From CAIJXB01 sp964439595 (GTDB taxonomy: Bacteria; Chlamydiota; Chlamydiia; Chlamydiales; Rhabdochlamydiaceae), in the NCBI GenBank assembly GCA_964439595.1, contig CAYTOK010000004.1, forward strand, positions 1-64,000: a stretch of 64,000 nucleotides of DNA, read 5' to 3'. Positions 54,037-62,080 of this stretch are shown piece after piece. Made by a program: the position numbers and the translations under genes. Under the pieces are notes generated by a model that was not told where the DNA came from, ran no database searches, and was given only the letters and a program-made list of their open reading frames with translations. Within the stretch, counting starts at the first letter, position 1, and each line of letters opens with the position of its first letter.

Positions 54037-55737
54037 ATGAAAATTAATCACATACTCGCCTTGTTTAAAGGTTGTTTTTTTTATCTATGTTTGTCTATGT
54101 TTTTTAGCACAAATACCCTCCCTGCTTCTAATGATAAAGAGGCGTTTTATGACGAGTTTCTTTGCGAAGAAAAAGATGTGCTCTTTAAGGCCGGCCTTGC
54201 CTCCTCTCCATGTAAAGATCATAAGCCAAGATGCGGATTTCCCTATCCTTCAAATACGGGCTACACCACTCCTTCGCCTATCATTCATTCTCCTCAGGTG
54301 TGGAGTTTTGTTAGCGAGCCCCATTTGCATCCCATGAAAATCACGGTAAATAAATTTGAAAGCGAAACCTTTTCCGGGTTCATATTTTTGGCACCTTACG
54401 CTTTTTCTTCAGATCAAAGCTATGGTCAACCTGGAGCTCTTATCGTAGATAACGAAGGCACTCCTTTTTGGTTTCGCCCTTTAAACAGTCCCAATCTAAT
54501 GAACACGGATTTTCGCGTGCAAACTTATAAAGGAAGTCCAGTGCTCACTTTTTGGCAAGGAACCCTAGCTACTCCTCCTGCTTATACAAATACACCGGGA
54601 GGCTCATCAGAACCTGGCTCTTGCTATCATATCTTTGATCAGACCTATAGATTAATAAAAACAGTATCGGCAAAAAAAGGCTTTATCTCAGATATCCATG
54701 AATTTTTACTCACCCCACATAATACAGCTTTACTGCTATCCACTAAAGCCGTGCCTATGGATCTGACACCTTATGGAGGACCTAAAGATGGTTATGTGCA
54801 AGATTTTGCGATCCAAGAAATCGATTTGGATACAAACGATCTTATTTTCTTTTGGGATGCCCTGGAACATATACCTCTTTCCGATTCTTACGTATCTGCA
54901 ACTACTCTTACCGATAATATATGGGATGCGTATCATTTGAATTCGATAGGCTTAACAAATGATGTCAATGATATTGTCGTGTCAAGTCGCAGCATGTGGA
55001 CCATCTATCGAATCAATAAACCTACAGGGAATATTCTTTGGAGCCTTGGCGGCAAACAATCAAACTTTACTATTGAAAGCGGCGCCGAATTCTCCTGGCA
55101 ACATGATGCTCGCTTTTTAGCTGATAACTTAGTCAGTATGTTTGACGACAACTCTAATAGTTCTACGCTATCTACTCCCCCCTCACACGGGCTTATACTA
55201 AAGCTTGATTTCAATGCCATGACGGCTAGTGTGCATCGTTCCTATTATCACGACCCTAATATCACAGTAGCTTCCCAAGGCAATACACAAAGCCTTAAAA
55301 ACGGAAATAAGTTTATTGGATGGGGACAGTCGCAATATTACTCAGAATTTGCGGAGGAAGGAAACACTGAAGATACCCCTTCATTAAATCTCCTCTACGA
55401 AGCCGAGTTCCCGACAAATAATTACAGTTATAGAGCCTACAAGCATGAATGGACAGGAACACCCTACTATCCTCCAAGTATAGCAGTGAAAGGAAAGTGC
55501 CAGCAAATAACGGTATATGCATCCTGGAATGGTTCCACCGAAACTATGGAATGGCAAGTTTTTGCAGGCTCCAAACCCACAAAGCTTTCTCTTATAGAGA
55601 CCGCCTCAAAATCAGGGTTTGAAACCTCGATACCGGTTACCAACAAAGGCCCCTATTTTCAGATTAAGGCTGTGGACGTCAGGGGCAGGATACTCGGAGA
55701 GTCAAAAATCCTTAAAAGCAAGAGTTGCCTTCACTAG
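54037..55737 (+). CDS. Exported arylsulfotransferase-family (ASST) protein
   Basis: 566 residues with an N-terminal signal (FKGCFFYLCLSMFFS, cleavage near ASNDK). Motifs in order match the ASST beta-propeller family seen in actinobacteria and fungi: LIVDNEGTPFWFRPL, FRVQTYKGSPVLTFWQG, DIHEFLLTPHNTALL, the NDIVVSSRSMWTIYRINK stretch with ILWSLGG after it, and FSWQHDARF. His residues in the DIHEF and WQHDARF motifs sit where the family has conserved His. Bacterial ASSTs move sulfuryl groups from phenolic donors; many family members are uncharacterised. Unusual among Chlamydiae as far as I know, so possibly acquired. Confidence 0.8.
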   Translation: MKINHILALFKGCFFYLCLSMFFSTNTLPASNDKEAFYDEFLCEEKDVLFKAGLASSPCKDHKPRCGFPYPSNTGYTTPSPIIHSPQVWSFVSEPHLHPMKITVNKFESETFSGFIFLAPYAFSSDQSYGQPGALIVDNEGTPFWFRPLNSPNLMNTDFRVQTYKGSPVLTFWQGTLATPPAYTNTPGGSSEPGSCYHIFDQTYRLIKTVSAKKGFISDIHEFLLTPHNTALLLSTKAVPMDLTPYGGPKDGYVQDFAIQEIDLDTNDLIFFWDALEHIPLSDSYVSATTLTDNIWDAYHLNSIGLTNDVNDIVVSSRSMWTIYRINKPTGNILWSLGGKQSNFTIESGAEFSWQHDARFLADNLVSMFDDNSNSSTLSTPPSHGLILKLDFNAMTASVHRSYYHDPNITVASQGNTQSLKNGNKFIGWGQSQYYSEFAEEGNTEDTPSLNLLYEAEFPTNNYSYRAYKHEWTGTPYYPPSIAVKGKCQQITVYASWNGSTETMEWQVFAGSKPTKLSLIETASKSGFETSIPVTNKGPYFQIKAVDVRGRILGESKILKSKSCLH

Positions 55738-55948
55738 CCCATTGCGCAACCAAAATCCTAAATTCTTTAACCAACTATATTTTTTTAATTAACTGACTCA
55801 CCTTACGCAAAAGCCTAAAAACACCTTGATAAAATTTGTTTTAGATATATAAAATTCTTGTTCAATTTTTGGAGGAATGGCATAGACAAGAAGCTACTCG
55901 ATATTTATTCCGATTACCTAATTTCTCAAAATCGATGCTGTCAAGAGG

Positions 55949-56009
55949 ATGAAAAATGGGGATGGTGTGACTCGAACACACGAAACCCGAAGGTGAGGGA
56001 TTTACAGTC
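55949..56009 (-). repeat. Displaced 3' half of tRNA-Tyr (attachment-site copy)
   Basis: 61 bp matching 57667-57727 at 59 positions, including 46 identical bases (55964-56009). It covers the tRNA-Tyr region from the anticodon loop through the T arm to the discriminator and a few bases beyond. The two mismatches fall in the acceptor stem, yet the copy could still pair with the 5' strand of the intact tRNA (T-A and G-T pairs). The 5' half is missing, so this is not a gene. Confidence 0.85.
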
Positions 56010-56124
56010 GCTTCACAATTCTTAAGCAGAGTAAACCACATTAGATAGCCTCAATAGAATTGATGAGTTAAAGATACGTTAATTATACCGGTCTGAGGCC
56101 TTTTACTCCAGTCTTAGGTGGCCG

Positions 56125-56147
56125 AGTGCGTAAAATTGCGTAATTTT
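56125..56147. repeat. Left copy of nested direct repeat
   Basis: AGTGCGTAAAATTGCG and the next few bases; matches 57606-57629 with one A and one T shifted in length. It contains a tandem GCGTAAAATT-GCGTAATTTT. The pair flanks the three-gene operon just inside the tRNA-Tyr repeats. Confidence 0.6.
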
Positions 56148-56157
56148 GTTCTTTTTG

Positions 56158-56186
56158 TTGACATATGTCAAAACATTCAATAAAAT
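56158..56186 (+). promoter_or_regulatory. Toxin-antitoxin promoter with palindromic operator
   Basis: TTGACA (56158-56163), a 17-bp spacer, and TAAAAT (56181-56186). The -35 is the first half of a perfect palindrome TTGACATATGTCAA (56158-56171), a likely binding site for the HTH antitoxin, giving autorepression. Confidence 0.65.
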
Positions 56187-56208
56187 AGAGTTTAATAAAG
56201 GAATATAG

Positions 56209-56505
56209 ATGCCTAACTGGACGGTGACTTTTTCTAGAGAAACGGGAAAGCAATACAATAAGCTCTTGCATAGCGGCTCCAGACCTCCTATTAATGACGC
56301 AATAGATACTCTGGTTCTTGATTTACAGAAAAATGGGCCCCAGCAACCTAACTGGCCTCATTTTGGACCATTAGGAGCAGAACATTATCATTGCCATCTT
56401 CGCAGAGGACGACCTACGTATGTCGCCTGCTGGAGAATGCTAGATAAACAAGCTAAAAAAATTGAGGTGTATTATGTCGGCACACACGAAGGGGCGCCCT
56501 ACTAA
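56209..56505 (+). CDS. RelE/HigB-type toxin of a toxin-antitoxin pair
   Basis: 98 residues, basic, with the compact RelE-like layout: WTVTFSRETGKQYNKL, NDAIDTLVLDLQKNG, WPHFGPLGAEHYHCHLRRGRPTYVACWRM, and KIEVYYVGTHEGAPY. Members cleave mRNA, often on the ribosome. AGGA precedes the ATG. The antitoxin follows and overlaps by 32 nt (toxin first, as in HigBA-like pairs). The exact subfamily is uncertain. Confidence 0.85.
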   Translation: MPNWTVTFSRETGKQYNKLLHSGSRPPINDAIDTLVLDLQKNGPQQPNWPHFGPLGAEHYHCHLRRGRPTYVACWRMLDKQAKKIEVYYVGTHEGAPY

Positions 56506-56869
56506 GCAATTGACTTGTAAAGTCATTATTGAAATGCCCGGCAATGTAAAAAAGTCTACCATTATCTCTGCAGAGCATTTGCCTAAACTGGAAACTTTTT
56601 TGGATAAACATGGCGAATCTGACTCTATTCCCTGGGAAGAACTTGCTAAAGATAGAATCGCTAAATATGGAAAAGCCGGCATTGCCCTTAGGGGAGCGCG
56701 TTACCGCGAAGGACTTTCTCAAAAAGAACTTGCTAAGCGCACCGGAATTAGCCAGGATAATATTTCTAAAATGGAAAATGGAAAAAGACCTATAGGAGAA
56801 AAAGTGGCTAAAAAACTAGCTAAAGCTCTTAAGATTGATTTTGAACATTTAACGAAGCAACTTAGATGA
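56474..56869 (+). CDS. HTH (XRE-type) antitoxin
   Basis: 131 residues from the ATG at 56474, chosen for GAGGTG 5 nt upstream; the upstream TTG at 56462 has none. The N-terminal 70 residues probably bind the toxin. The C-terminal part is a Cro/CI-type HTH: GLSQKELAKRTGISQDNISK with MENGKRPIGEKVAKKLAKAL after it. It likely represses its own promoter via the palindrome at 56158. Its stop overlaps the next gene by 4 nt. Confidence 0.87.
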   Translation: MSAHTKGRPTKQLTCKVIIEMPGNVKKSTIISAEHLPKLETFLDKHGESDSIPWEELAKDRIAKYGKAGIALRGARYREGLSQKELAKRTGISQDNISKMENGKRPIGEKVAKKLAKALKIDFEHLTKQLR

Positions 56870-57585
56870 AGATTACGATTATTTACGACAACAGAACAAT
56901 GGATTCCTCTCTTAAAGGGGGATTTGGCTTTTCTTGCGTCATTGAATACGATCACAAAAAAATCTTGTTTGATACCGGAGGAAATGAAGAAGCTTTTTTC
57001 ACGAATATGGAAAAGCTGGGAATTGACCTCCAAACAATTTCTCATGCAGTTTTTTCTCACAAACACTGGGATCACACAACTGCCTTTGGGAAGATTTTAA
57101 GCAAGTTGGGGGAGAAAACTCCCTTATACCTGCCATCTGACTTTGATCAGAAGTTAGAGGCAGAAATTCCTCCCCACATAATGGTTCATAAAATCGCAGA
57201 GTTTGCGGAAATCGACCAAGATGTCTTCTCTTTAGTCCTCCGCGGAAGGTATTGTTGTTTTAAAATAGTTCAAGAACAAGCGCTCATTTTACGAACCTCT
57301 AAAGGACTCATTGTGCTCACAGGATGCGCCCACCCGGGGATCGATAAGATTGCTAGAAATGCGCAGGAGCACTTAGGTGAAAAAATCTATCTGATTCTTG
57401 GAGGATTTCATCTTTGCCATAGCTTCAAACACACCTGTACCAAAATGATTAAAGCACTTCGAGAACTAAAAGTAGAAAAAGTAGCTCCCTGTCATTGCGC
57501 GGGAGAAACTGCGATCAAACTGTTTCAAAGAGAATATGGAGAAAATTTTACCCCAACCGGCACCGGAACTGTAATTCAGATCTAG
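56866..57585 (+). CDS. Metallo-beta-lactamase-fold hydrolase, third gene of the TA operon
   Basis: 239 residues. MBL motifs are GFSCVIEYDHKKILFDTGG, SHKHWDHT (metal ligands), LTGCAHPGIDKI, ILGGFHLC and APCHCAGETAI. The GCAHPG and CHC segments place it near the subgroup often annotated as dihydropteridine-ribofuranosylaminobenzene-phosphate-synthase-like, which is widely transferred among bacteria and archaea. Substrate unknown. It is coupled to the antitoxin by an ATGA overlap. Confidence 0.85.
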   Translation: MKITIIYDNRTMDSSLKGGFGFSCVIEYDHKKILFDTGGNEEAFFTNMEKLGIDLQTISHAVFSHKHWDHTTAFGKILSKLGEKTPLYLPSDFDQKLEAEIPPHIMVHKIAEFAEIDQDVFSLVLRGRYCCFKIVQEQALILRTSKGLIVLTGCAHPGIDKIARNAQEHLGEKIYLILGGFHLCHSFKHTCTKMIKALRELKVEKVAPCHCAGETAIKLFQREYGENFTPTGTGTVIQI

Positions 57586-57605
57586 TAGCCCGCCGTGATT
57601 AGTCA

Positions 57606-57629
57606 AGTGCGTAAAAATTGCGTATTTTT
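57606..57629. repeat. Right copy of nested direct repeat
   Basis: Starts AGTGCGTAAAAATTGCG and matches 56125-56147, with an extra A in the first run and a different T run. It lies 20 nt after the hydrolase stop and about 45 nt before the tRNA-Tyr end. Confidence 0.6.
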
Positions 57630-57674
57630 CACGCCGATTTTACTAGTTTTTGGATTGATTTTGTCTATGAAAAA

Positions 57675-57756
57675 TGGGGGCGGTGTGACTCGAACACACG
57701 AAACCCGAAGGTGAGGGATTTACAGTCCCTTGCAATTGCCGCTATGCGACACCCCC
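57675..57756 (-). tRNA. tRNA-Tyr (GTA)
   Basis: Class II tRNA with a long variable arm (CACCTTCGGGTTTC). Anticodon loop CTGTAAA (GTA) on an AGGGA/TCCCT stem; acceptor GGGGGTG/CGCCCCC with one T-G pair; discriminator A. Its 3' half is duplicated at 55949. It pairs with tRNA-Thr 12 nt upstream on the same strand. Confidence 0.95.
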
Positions 57757-57768
57757 ACAAGAAAGATG

Positions 57769-57841
57769 TGCTGGCGAAAGGAATTGAACCCTCAACCGCC
57801 CGATTACAAGTCGGGTGCTCTACCAATTGAGCTACACCAGC
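57769..57841 (-). tRNA. tRNA-Thr (TGT)
   Basis: Anticodon loop CTTGTAA (TGT) on a CCCGA/TCGGG stem; acceptor GCTGGTG/CGCCAGC; discriminator A. No CCA encoded. Transcribed with tRNA-Tyr. Confidence 0.95.
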
Positions 57842-57904
57842 ATACGAAGTTAAAATGTATAACAAAACAGACAGTTTCTGCACAAGAACTTTTACATAAA
57901 AAAA

Positions 57905-58114
57905 CTAAAATTTCTCTATTTCCTTAGAGGAATCTTCTATTTTTGGTTCTTTAGAGGATAGCAATCCTTTAAAAAAAGAGTGGGACACATTCCTTACATT
58001 CCCCCCTTCTAAAGACAAATGAACCTTGCTACGCATTGAATTAGATTCGCAACATTTTTTGAATTTCTTTCCAGAGCCACAGGGGCATGGGTCATTTCGA
58101 TTACATTTTTCCAT
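57905..58114 (-). CDS. Small SEC-C motif protein
   Basis: 69 residues. The N-terminus CNRNDPCPCGSGKKFKKCC is the SEC-C zinc-binding motif found at the end of SecA and in stand-alone proteins. The rest is polar. AAGG lies 6 nt before the ATG. It may bind zinc and ribosomes or SecB-like partners; its own role is unknown. Confidence 0.8.
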   Translation of the reverse strand: MEKCNRNDPCPCGSGKKFKKCCESNSMRSKVHLSLEGGNVRNVSHSFFKGLLSSKEPKIEDSSKEIEKF

Positions 58115-58210
58115 TATTACCTTCTTTTATGTATAGAAAAAATTTCAGCTCGCATTTTTCCTCTAAAAGCCAGTATAATGACTTTATAAAATAATTCAAA
58201 ACAATTTGCC

Positions 58211-58972
58211 ATGACTGAACTAAAATTATCTATCCCCGTCGCAGCTCCACCTTGGACATCTCTTGGAAGGAGACTAGAAAGTCTTTGCAGAAAAGCCCTT
58301 TATACATTTTCTCTTATCGAAGGTGTGGATAAAATCGGAGTGGCTTTAAGTGGGGGCAAAGACAGCCTAACCCTACTCTACCTTTTAAAAGCCATTTCAG
58401 GAAGAGGATTTCCTAATTTTTCTTTACATGCATTCCATGTACAAGGAGAATTTTCTTGTGGATCGTCTGTCGATATTAAATTCTTAGAGTCCATTTGTCA
58501 TGCTCTTTCCATTCCCCTAACAATCTGTCAGTCTACTCAAAAAAGAGAAACCCTAGAGTGTTATAGCTGCTCTAGAGAAAGAAGATCTCTTATTTTTAAT
58601 GCAGCTAAGGCAAATAATATCACTACTATAGCATTTGGGCATCATAAAGACGACAGCATACAAACACTTCTTATGAACTTATTTCATAAGGCGGAATTCG
58701 CTGCTAACCTGCCTAAAGTCCCCATGTATGACTATGGAATTACTATCATCCGTCCATTAATTTACACCTCCGAACAAGAAATCAAGGAGTTTGCTAAACT
58801 TTATGGATTCAATCGAATTACATGCCAGTGCCCCGTTGGGCAAAACTCGCTAAGAAAACAAACCGAAAATATTTTAAAAGAATTAGAAGAAGCTTTTCCT
58901 AACGTCCGAGAAAATCTCTCCCAAGCAAGTTTTACTTACGCGTCAGATAAAGCCTTAAGAAAAAGAAGCTAA
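58211..58972 (+). CDS. ttcA: tRNA 2-thiocytidine synthetase TtcA-like PP-loop ATPase
   Basis: 253 residues. PP-loop VALSGGKDSLTLLYLL (about residues 45-60), CYSC (a CxxC at about 118) and a later Cys in CQCPVGQ, with AFGHHKDDSIQTLLMNL in between, are the TtcA pattern (C32 thiolation of tRNA). The closest alternative is the related TilS, which lacks the CxxC. Confidence 0.88.
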   Translation: MTELKLSIPVAAPPWTSLGRRLESLCRKALYTFSLIEGVDKIGVALSGGKDSLTLLYLLKAISGRGFPNFSLHAFHVQGEFSCGSSVDIKFLESICHALSIPLTICQSTQKRETLECYSCSRERRSLIFNAAKANNITTIAFGHHKDDSIQTLLMNLFHKAEFAANLPKVPMYDYGITIIRPLIYTSEQEIKEFAKLYGFNRITCQCPVGQNSLRKQTENILKELEEAFPNVRENLSQASFTYASDKALRKRS

Positions 58973-59049
58973 AATTTTCATTTAGCATTTGCATAAAAAG
59001 GCAAAAGTCAGCTACATAAGAATTAATCTCTAGATTAGGATTTTGACTT

Positions 59050-60507
59050 ATGTTTTTGTATGAACTTTCTGCTGTTATTATATACTTTACACTAGTACTC
59101 GCAATAGGAGTTTTATCTTACAGGAAACATCTGTCTGCTGCTGATTTTATTATAGGAGGAAGATCTCTCAACTACTGGCTTACTGCCCTTGCAGCACATG
59201 CAAGCGACATGAGCAGCTGGCTATTCATGGGGTATCCCGCTTTAATTTTTACAGGGGGAATTTTTAACAGCTGGGCAGCTATAGGGCTCATCCTCTTTAT
59301 GTTTTTAAACTGGCAAATTGTCGCCCCTAAAATCCGTATTGCTACAGAGCAGTATAACACTCTTACCTTTTCTTCTTTTTTTGAAAGTCGATTTGCTGAT
59401 TCCTCTGGCAAAATCCGCATTTTCACAGCCTTAATGTCTTTATTTTTCTATACAATCTATATTTCAGCTGCCTTAGTGGCTTTGGGAATCCTTTTGGAGA
59501 CTTTATTTAACCTCAACTACTCTCTTGGCGTTTTCCTTGGCATCCTTATTGTTATTCCTTACGTATTTATTGGAGGATATCGGACACTTGCGTGGATAGA
59601 CCTATTTCAAGGCTGCTTCCTTCTTTGCGTCATTATTTTTGTTCCTTTATATCTTTTAACAAAAATAGGAGGCTGGAATGGAATCCTCGGCTCTCTTACA
59701 ACAAAACACCTCTCTTCATCTTTGCTTCCCGATCTGCAGCTAACAACACTGCGAGACATTCTTTTAACTACAACTGGGTGGGGGCTTGGTTATTTTGGTC
59801 AACCACACATTGTAACTAAGTTTATGGGAATCAAAAACACTCATGAAATTCCTAAATCCAAGTGGATTGGAATGTCTTGGATGACAGCCTCTTTAACAGC
59901 TGCTACTTTAGTCGCTCTTGTAGGCATTGCTTATTTTACTAATGGCCTACAAAATCCAGAAGAAATTTTTATTGAACTTGTCAAAGACAATTTCCATCCC
60001 TTTCTCATCGGATTTATTCTCTGTGCTATCCTAGCTGCCACTGTTAACGCCATGAGCTCTCAGGTACTTGTTGTTTCCTCAAGCTTAACAGAAGACTTTT
60101 ACAAAAGACTCATTCATAAAAACGCGCCTTCACAAGAACTCCTTCTTGTTTCAAGACTCGGCGTTGTTCTGATATCAGCTGTTGCTTTCCTCATCTCTTA
60201 CGGCAAAATAAATAGCATATACTCTCTTGTACTTTATGCCTGGTCTGGGCTTGGAGCCGCTTTTGGTCCACTACTTATCCTTTCTCTTTACTCTCAAAAA
60301 ATCAATCGACACGGAGCTTGGGCCGGAATTTTAATCGGGGGAATTTCTGCTGGTATCTGGCCTTACATTAATACATTTTTCTCCTTAAAAATCCCGGCAG
60401 TGCTTCCGGCATTTCTCTTTAGTTTTTCTATGATACTACTTATTTCCTGGCTAACAAAAAAGAAAACAGTTATCTTTCCAGAAAGCCTTCCAGGAGAACA
60501 AGTATAA
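59050..60507 (+). CDS. Sodium:solute symporter, PutP-like
   Basis: 485 residues with 12-13 membrane helices, SSS family (Na+-coupled uptake, proline in PutP). Typical segments are DFIIGGRSLNYWLTALAAHASDMSSWLFMG, GGYRTLAWIDLFQG, GWGLGYFGQPHIVTKFMGIK and CAILAATVNAMSSQVLVVSSSLTEDFY. This pattern is close to PutP; the substrate is probably proline or a related amino acid. Its TAA overlaps the ATA start proposed for the next gene. Confidence 0.9.
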   Translation: MFLYELSAVIIYFTLVLAIGVLSYRKHLSAADFIIGGRSLNYWLTALAAHASDMSSWLFMGYPALIFTGGIFNSWAAIGLILFMFLNWQIVAPKIRIATEQYNTLTFSSFFESRFADSSGKIRIFTALMSLFFYTIYISAALVALGILLETLFNLNYSLGVFLGILIVIPYVFIGGYRTLAWIDLFQGCFLLCVIIFVPLYLLTKIGGWNGILGSLTTKHLSSSLLPDLQLTTLRDILLTTTGWGLGYFGQPHIVTKFMGIKNTHEIPKSKWIGMSWMTASLTAATLVALVGIAYFTNGLQNPEEIFIELVKDNFHPFLIGFILCAILAATVNAMSSQVLVVSSSLTEDFYKRLIHKNAPSQELLLVSRLGVVLISAVAFLISYGKINSIYSLVLYAWSGLGAAFGPLLILSLYSQKINRHGAWAGILIGGISAGIWPYINTFFSLKIPAVLPAFLFSFSMILLISWLTKKKTVIFPESLPGEQV

Positions 60508-61253
60508 CAGACTTAAAAGGTGTTATTGTAGGAACCGATCAAACTACAGCATGGCTCCTCCCTTGGTGGTGGAGACATTACTCAAAACACAACTCTTTAC
60601 CTGTCACTTTTGTTAACTTCGGTTTATCTGAAGAAGTGCTTTCCTGGTGTAAAGAAAGAGGAGCTGTTCTTACGTTAGAACAAAAAAACTTCATTTCCCC
60701 GAAAGAATCAATTGCCCCCTCTCTAGCCAGAGAGTGGGAAAACTTATACGGAGAAAGTGTCTGGACAGCACGCAAGGGCTGGTTTTGCAAACCTTTTGCC
60801 ATGCTCCTTTCCCCTTATGACACAACTTTATGGATAGATCTTGACTGTGAAATATGTGGAAACATTGAACCTATTTTCCATCATCTTTCCGGCATCAAAG
60901 AAATAAGCTTAATCAAAGATCCGGGAAGAGAAAATATTTATAATAGTGGAGTTGTCTTGTTTAAAAAAACCACAAAGCTCATTGAAAAATGGGCCCTCCA
61001 GTGCCTAAGCGATAACGCCTATTTTATTGGTGATGATTATATACTATCGCCTCTTATCAACTCCAATAAGCATCTATTTGAAGAACTCCCTTCTCATTTT
61101 CACTGGATGGCCGCACTAGGGATGAACCCTGATGCACTCATATTACACTGGGCTTCTAACTGGGGAAAGCTCTTTATTGAGACAACCGGTGGGTATCAAG
61201 ATTACAAAAAATCCCTAATAGAAAATTGCCTATTTACATCCGATAGTCAGTAA
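60504..61253 (+). CDS. Glycosyltransferase-like protein, proposed ATA start
   Basis: 249 residues if read from ATA at 60504. The frame is open from 60423 and has no ATG, GTG or TTG until GTG 60636, yet the stretch between encodes a natural N-terminus (VIVGTDQTTAWLLPWWWRHYS) continuing into the later part. AGGAG (60492-60496) is 7 nt before the ATA, and ATAA overlaps the symporter stop. ATT at 60525 is an alternative. The DLD motif at residues 112-114 (WIDLDCEICGN) is the metal/sugar-nucleotide DxD site of many glycosyltransferases; NSGVVLFKK follows, as in GT8/GT-A-like enzymes. Acceptor unknown. Confidence 0.75.
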   Translation: MTDLKGVIVGTDQTTAWLLPWWWRHYSKHNSLPVTFVNFGLSEEVLSWCKERGAVLTLEQKNFISPKESIAPSLAREWENLYGESVWTARKGWFCKPFAMLLSPYDTTLWIDLDCEICGNIEPIFHHLSGIKEISLIKDPGRENIYNSGVVLFKKTTKLIEKWALQCLSDNAYFIGDDYILSPLINSNKHLFEELPSHFHWMAALGMNPDALILHWASNWGKLFIETTGGYQDYKKSLIENCLFTSDSQ

Positions 61254-61285
61254 CATATAATGAATCGAAAAAGGAATATTTTCTC

Positions 61286-62080
61286 ATGCAAAAACCTTCT
61301 ATACTTATTGTAAACGACGATGGAATTCAAGCTCCTGGACTAAAACATCTTTGGAATAGTTTGAAAGATTTTTGCGAGCCTTATATCGTAGCCCCCTCAT
61401 CAGATCAATCCGGAGTGGGTCTTAGTGTAACACTAAGAAACCCACTACACGTCGAATCCGTGCCATGGCTAGAAAACACACCTGCCTGGCAAGTATCAGG
61501 AACCCCTACCGACTGTGTAAGAATGGCTCTCAACGTAATCTTAAAAAAAACCCCCGATTTGATTGTTTCTGGAATAAATAAGGGAACGAATTCTGGTAGA
61601 AATCTACTCTATAGCGGCACTGTAGGAGGAATAATAGAGGGGGCTATGCGCGGGATTCCCGGAATCGCTTTTTCTTCCGAAAGCTATACTAATCCTGAAT
61701 ACTCGACATTCGAACCTGAGATCTTCCCTCTAGTAGAATATCTATTATCACACCCCTTACCCAAAGGAAGTTTTCTTAATGTCACCTTCCCCTCTCTTTC
61801 TAAAGGATGCGATAAAGTCGGCCATAAAGGATGTCGCTTAGCTCGTCAGGGAATGAGTTACTTTAAAGAGCAGCCTTTAAAAGGCGTACACCCCGAAGGG
61901 AGGGAATATTATTGGATGGGCGGAATCAACGAAGAGCATGAAGAACATGAAGAAAGCGATGTACACCTATTAAAATCCGGCTATATCACGGTTGTTCCTG
62001 TTCAAGTTAAAGAACTTACGGATATTTCCTCACTAGAAACTAGAAAAAAACTATTCGATACACGTTTTCAGTTAAGGTGA
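61286..62080 (+). CDS. surE: 5'/3'-nucleotidase SurE
   Basis: 264 residues. The N-terminus ILIVNDDGIQAPGL holds the metal-binding Asp pair (Asp11-Asp12); DQSGVGLSVTLRNPL, VSGTPTDCVRMAL and SGINKGTNSGRNLLYSGTVG are the other SurE motifs. It dephosphorylates nucleoside monophosphates. A GAAGAGCATGAAGAACATG-type acidic repeat (HEEHEE) near residue 215 is a local oddity. It ends 13 nt into the convergent lipoprotein gene. Confidence 0.95.
   Translation: MQKPSILIVNDDGIQAPGLKHLWNSLKDFCEPYIVAPSSDQSGVGLSVTLRNPLHVESVPWLENTPAWQVSGTPTDCVRMALNVILKKTPDLIVSGINKGTNSGRNLLYSGTVGGIIEGAMRGIPGIAFSSESYTNPEYSTFEPEIFPLVEYLLSHPLPKGSFLNVTFPSLSKGCDKVGHKGCRLARQGMSYFKEQPLKGVHPEGREYYWMGGINEEHEEHEESDVHLLKSGYITVVPVQVKELTDISSLETRKKLFDTRFQLR

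Larger units (their letters stand above)
55738..56208. other. Intergenic region holding the tRNA-Tyr remnant and the island promoter
   Basis: 471 nt without a gene. It contains the left copy of the tRNA-Tyr duplication (55949-56009), the left short repeat (56125-56147) and the toxin-antitoxin promoter (56158-56186), each listed separately. I see nothing else in it. Confidence 0.75.
55949..57756. mobile_element. 1.7-kb mini-island inserted at tRNA-Tyr
   Basis: The two copies of the tRNA-Tyr 3' half are 1718 bp apart and in the same orientation. The intact tRNA is at one end and the orphan 3' half at the other, which is the layout left by site-specific integration into a tRNA 3' end. Between them lie only toxin, antitoxin and a metallo-hydrolase gene. 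No integrase is present, so it was mobilised in trans or has lost it. Confidence 0.7.

Noticed and set aside
57618..57883. Two overlapping ORFs, one per strand, across tRNA-Tyr and tRNA-Thr
   Set aside because: They are translations of tRNA genes, a common annotation artefact.
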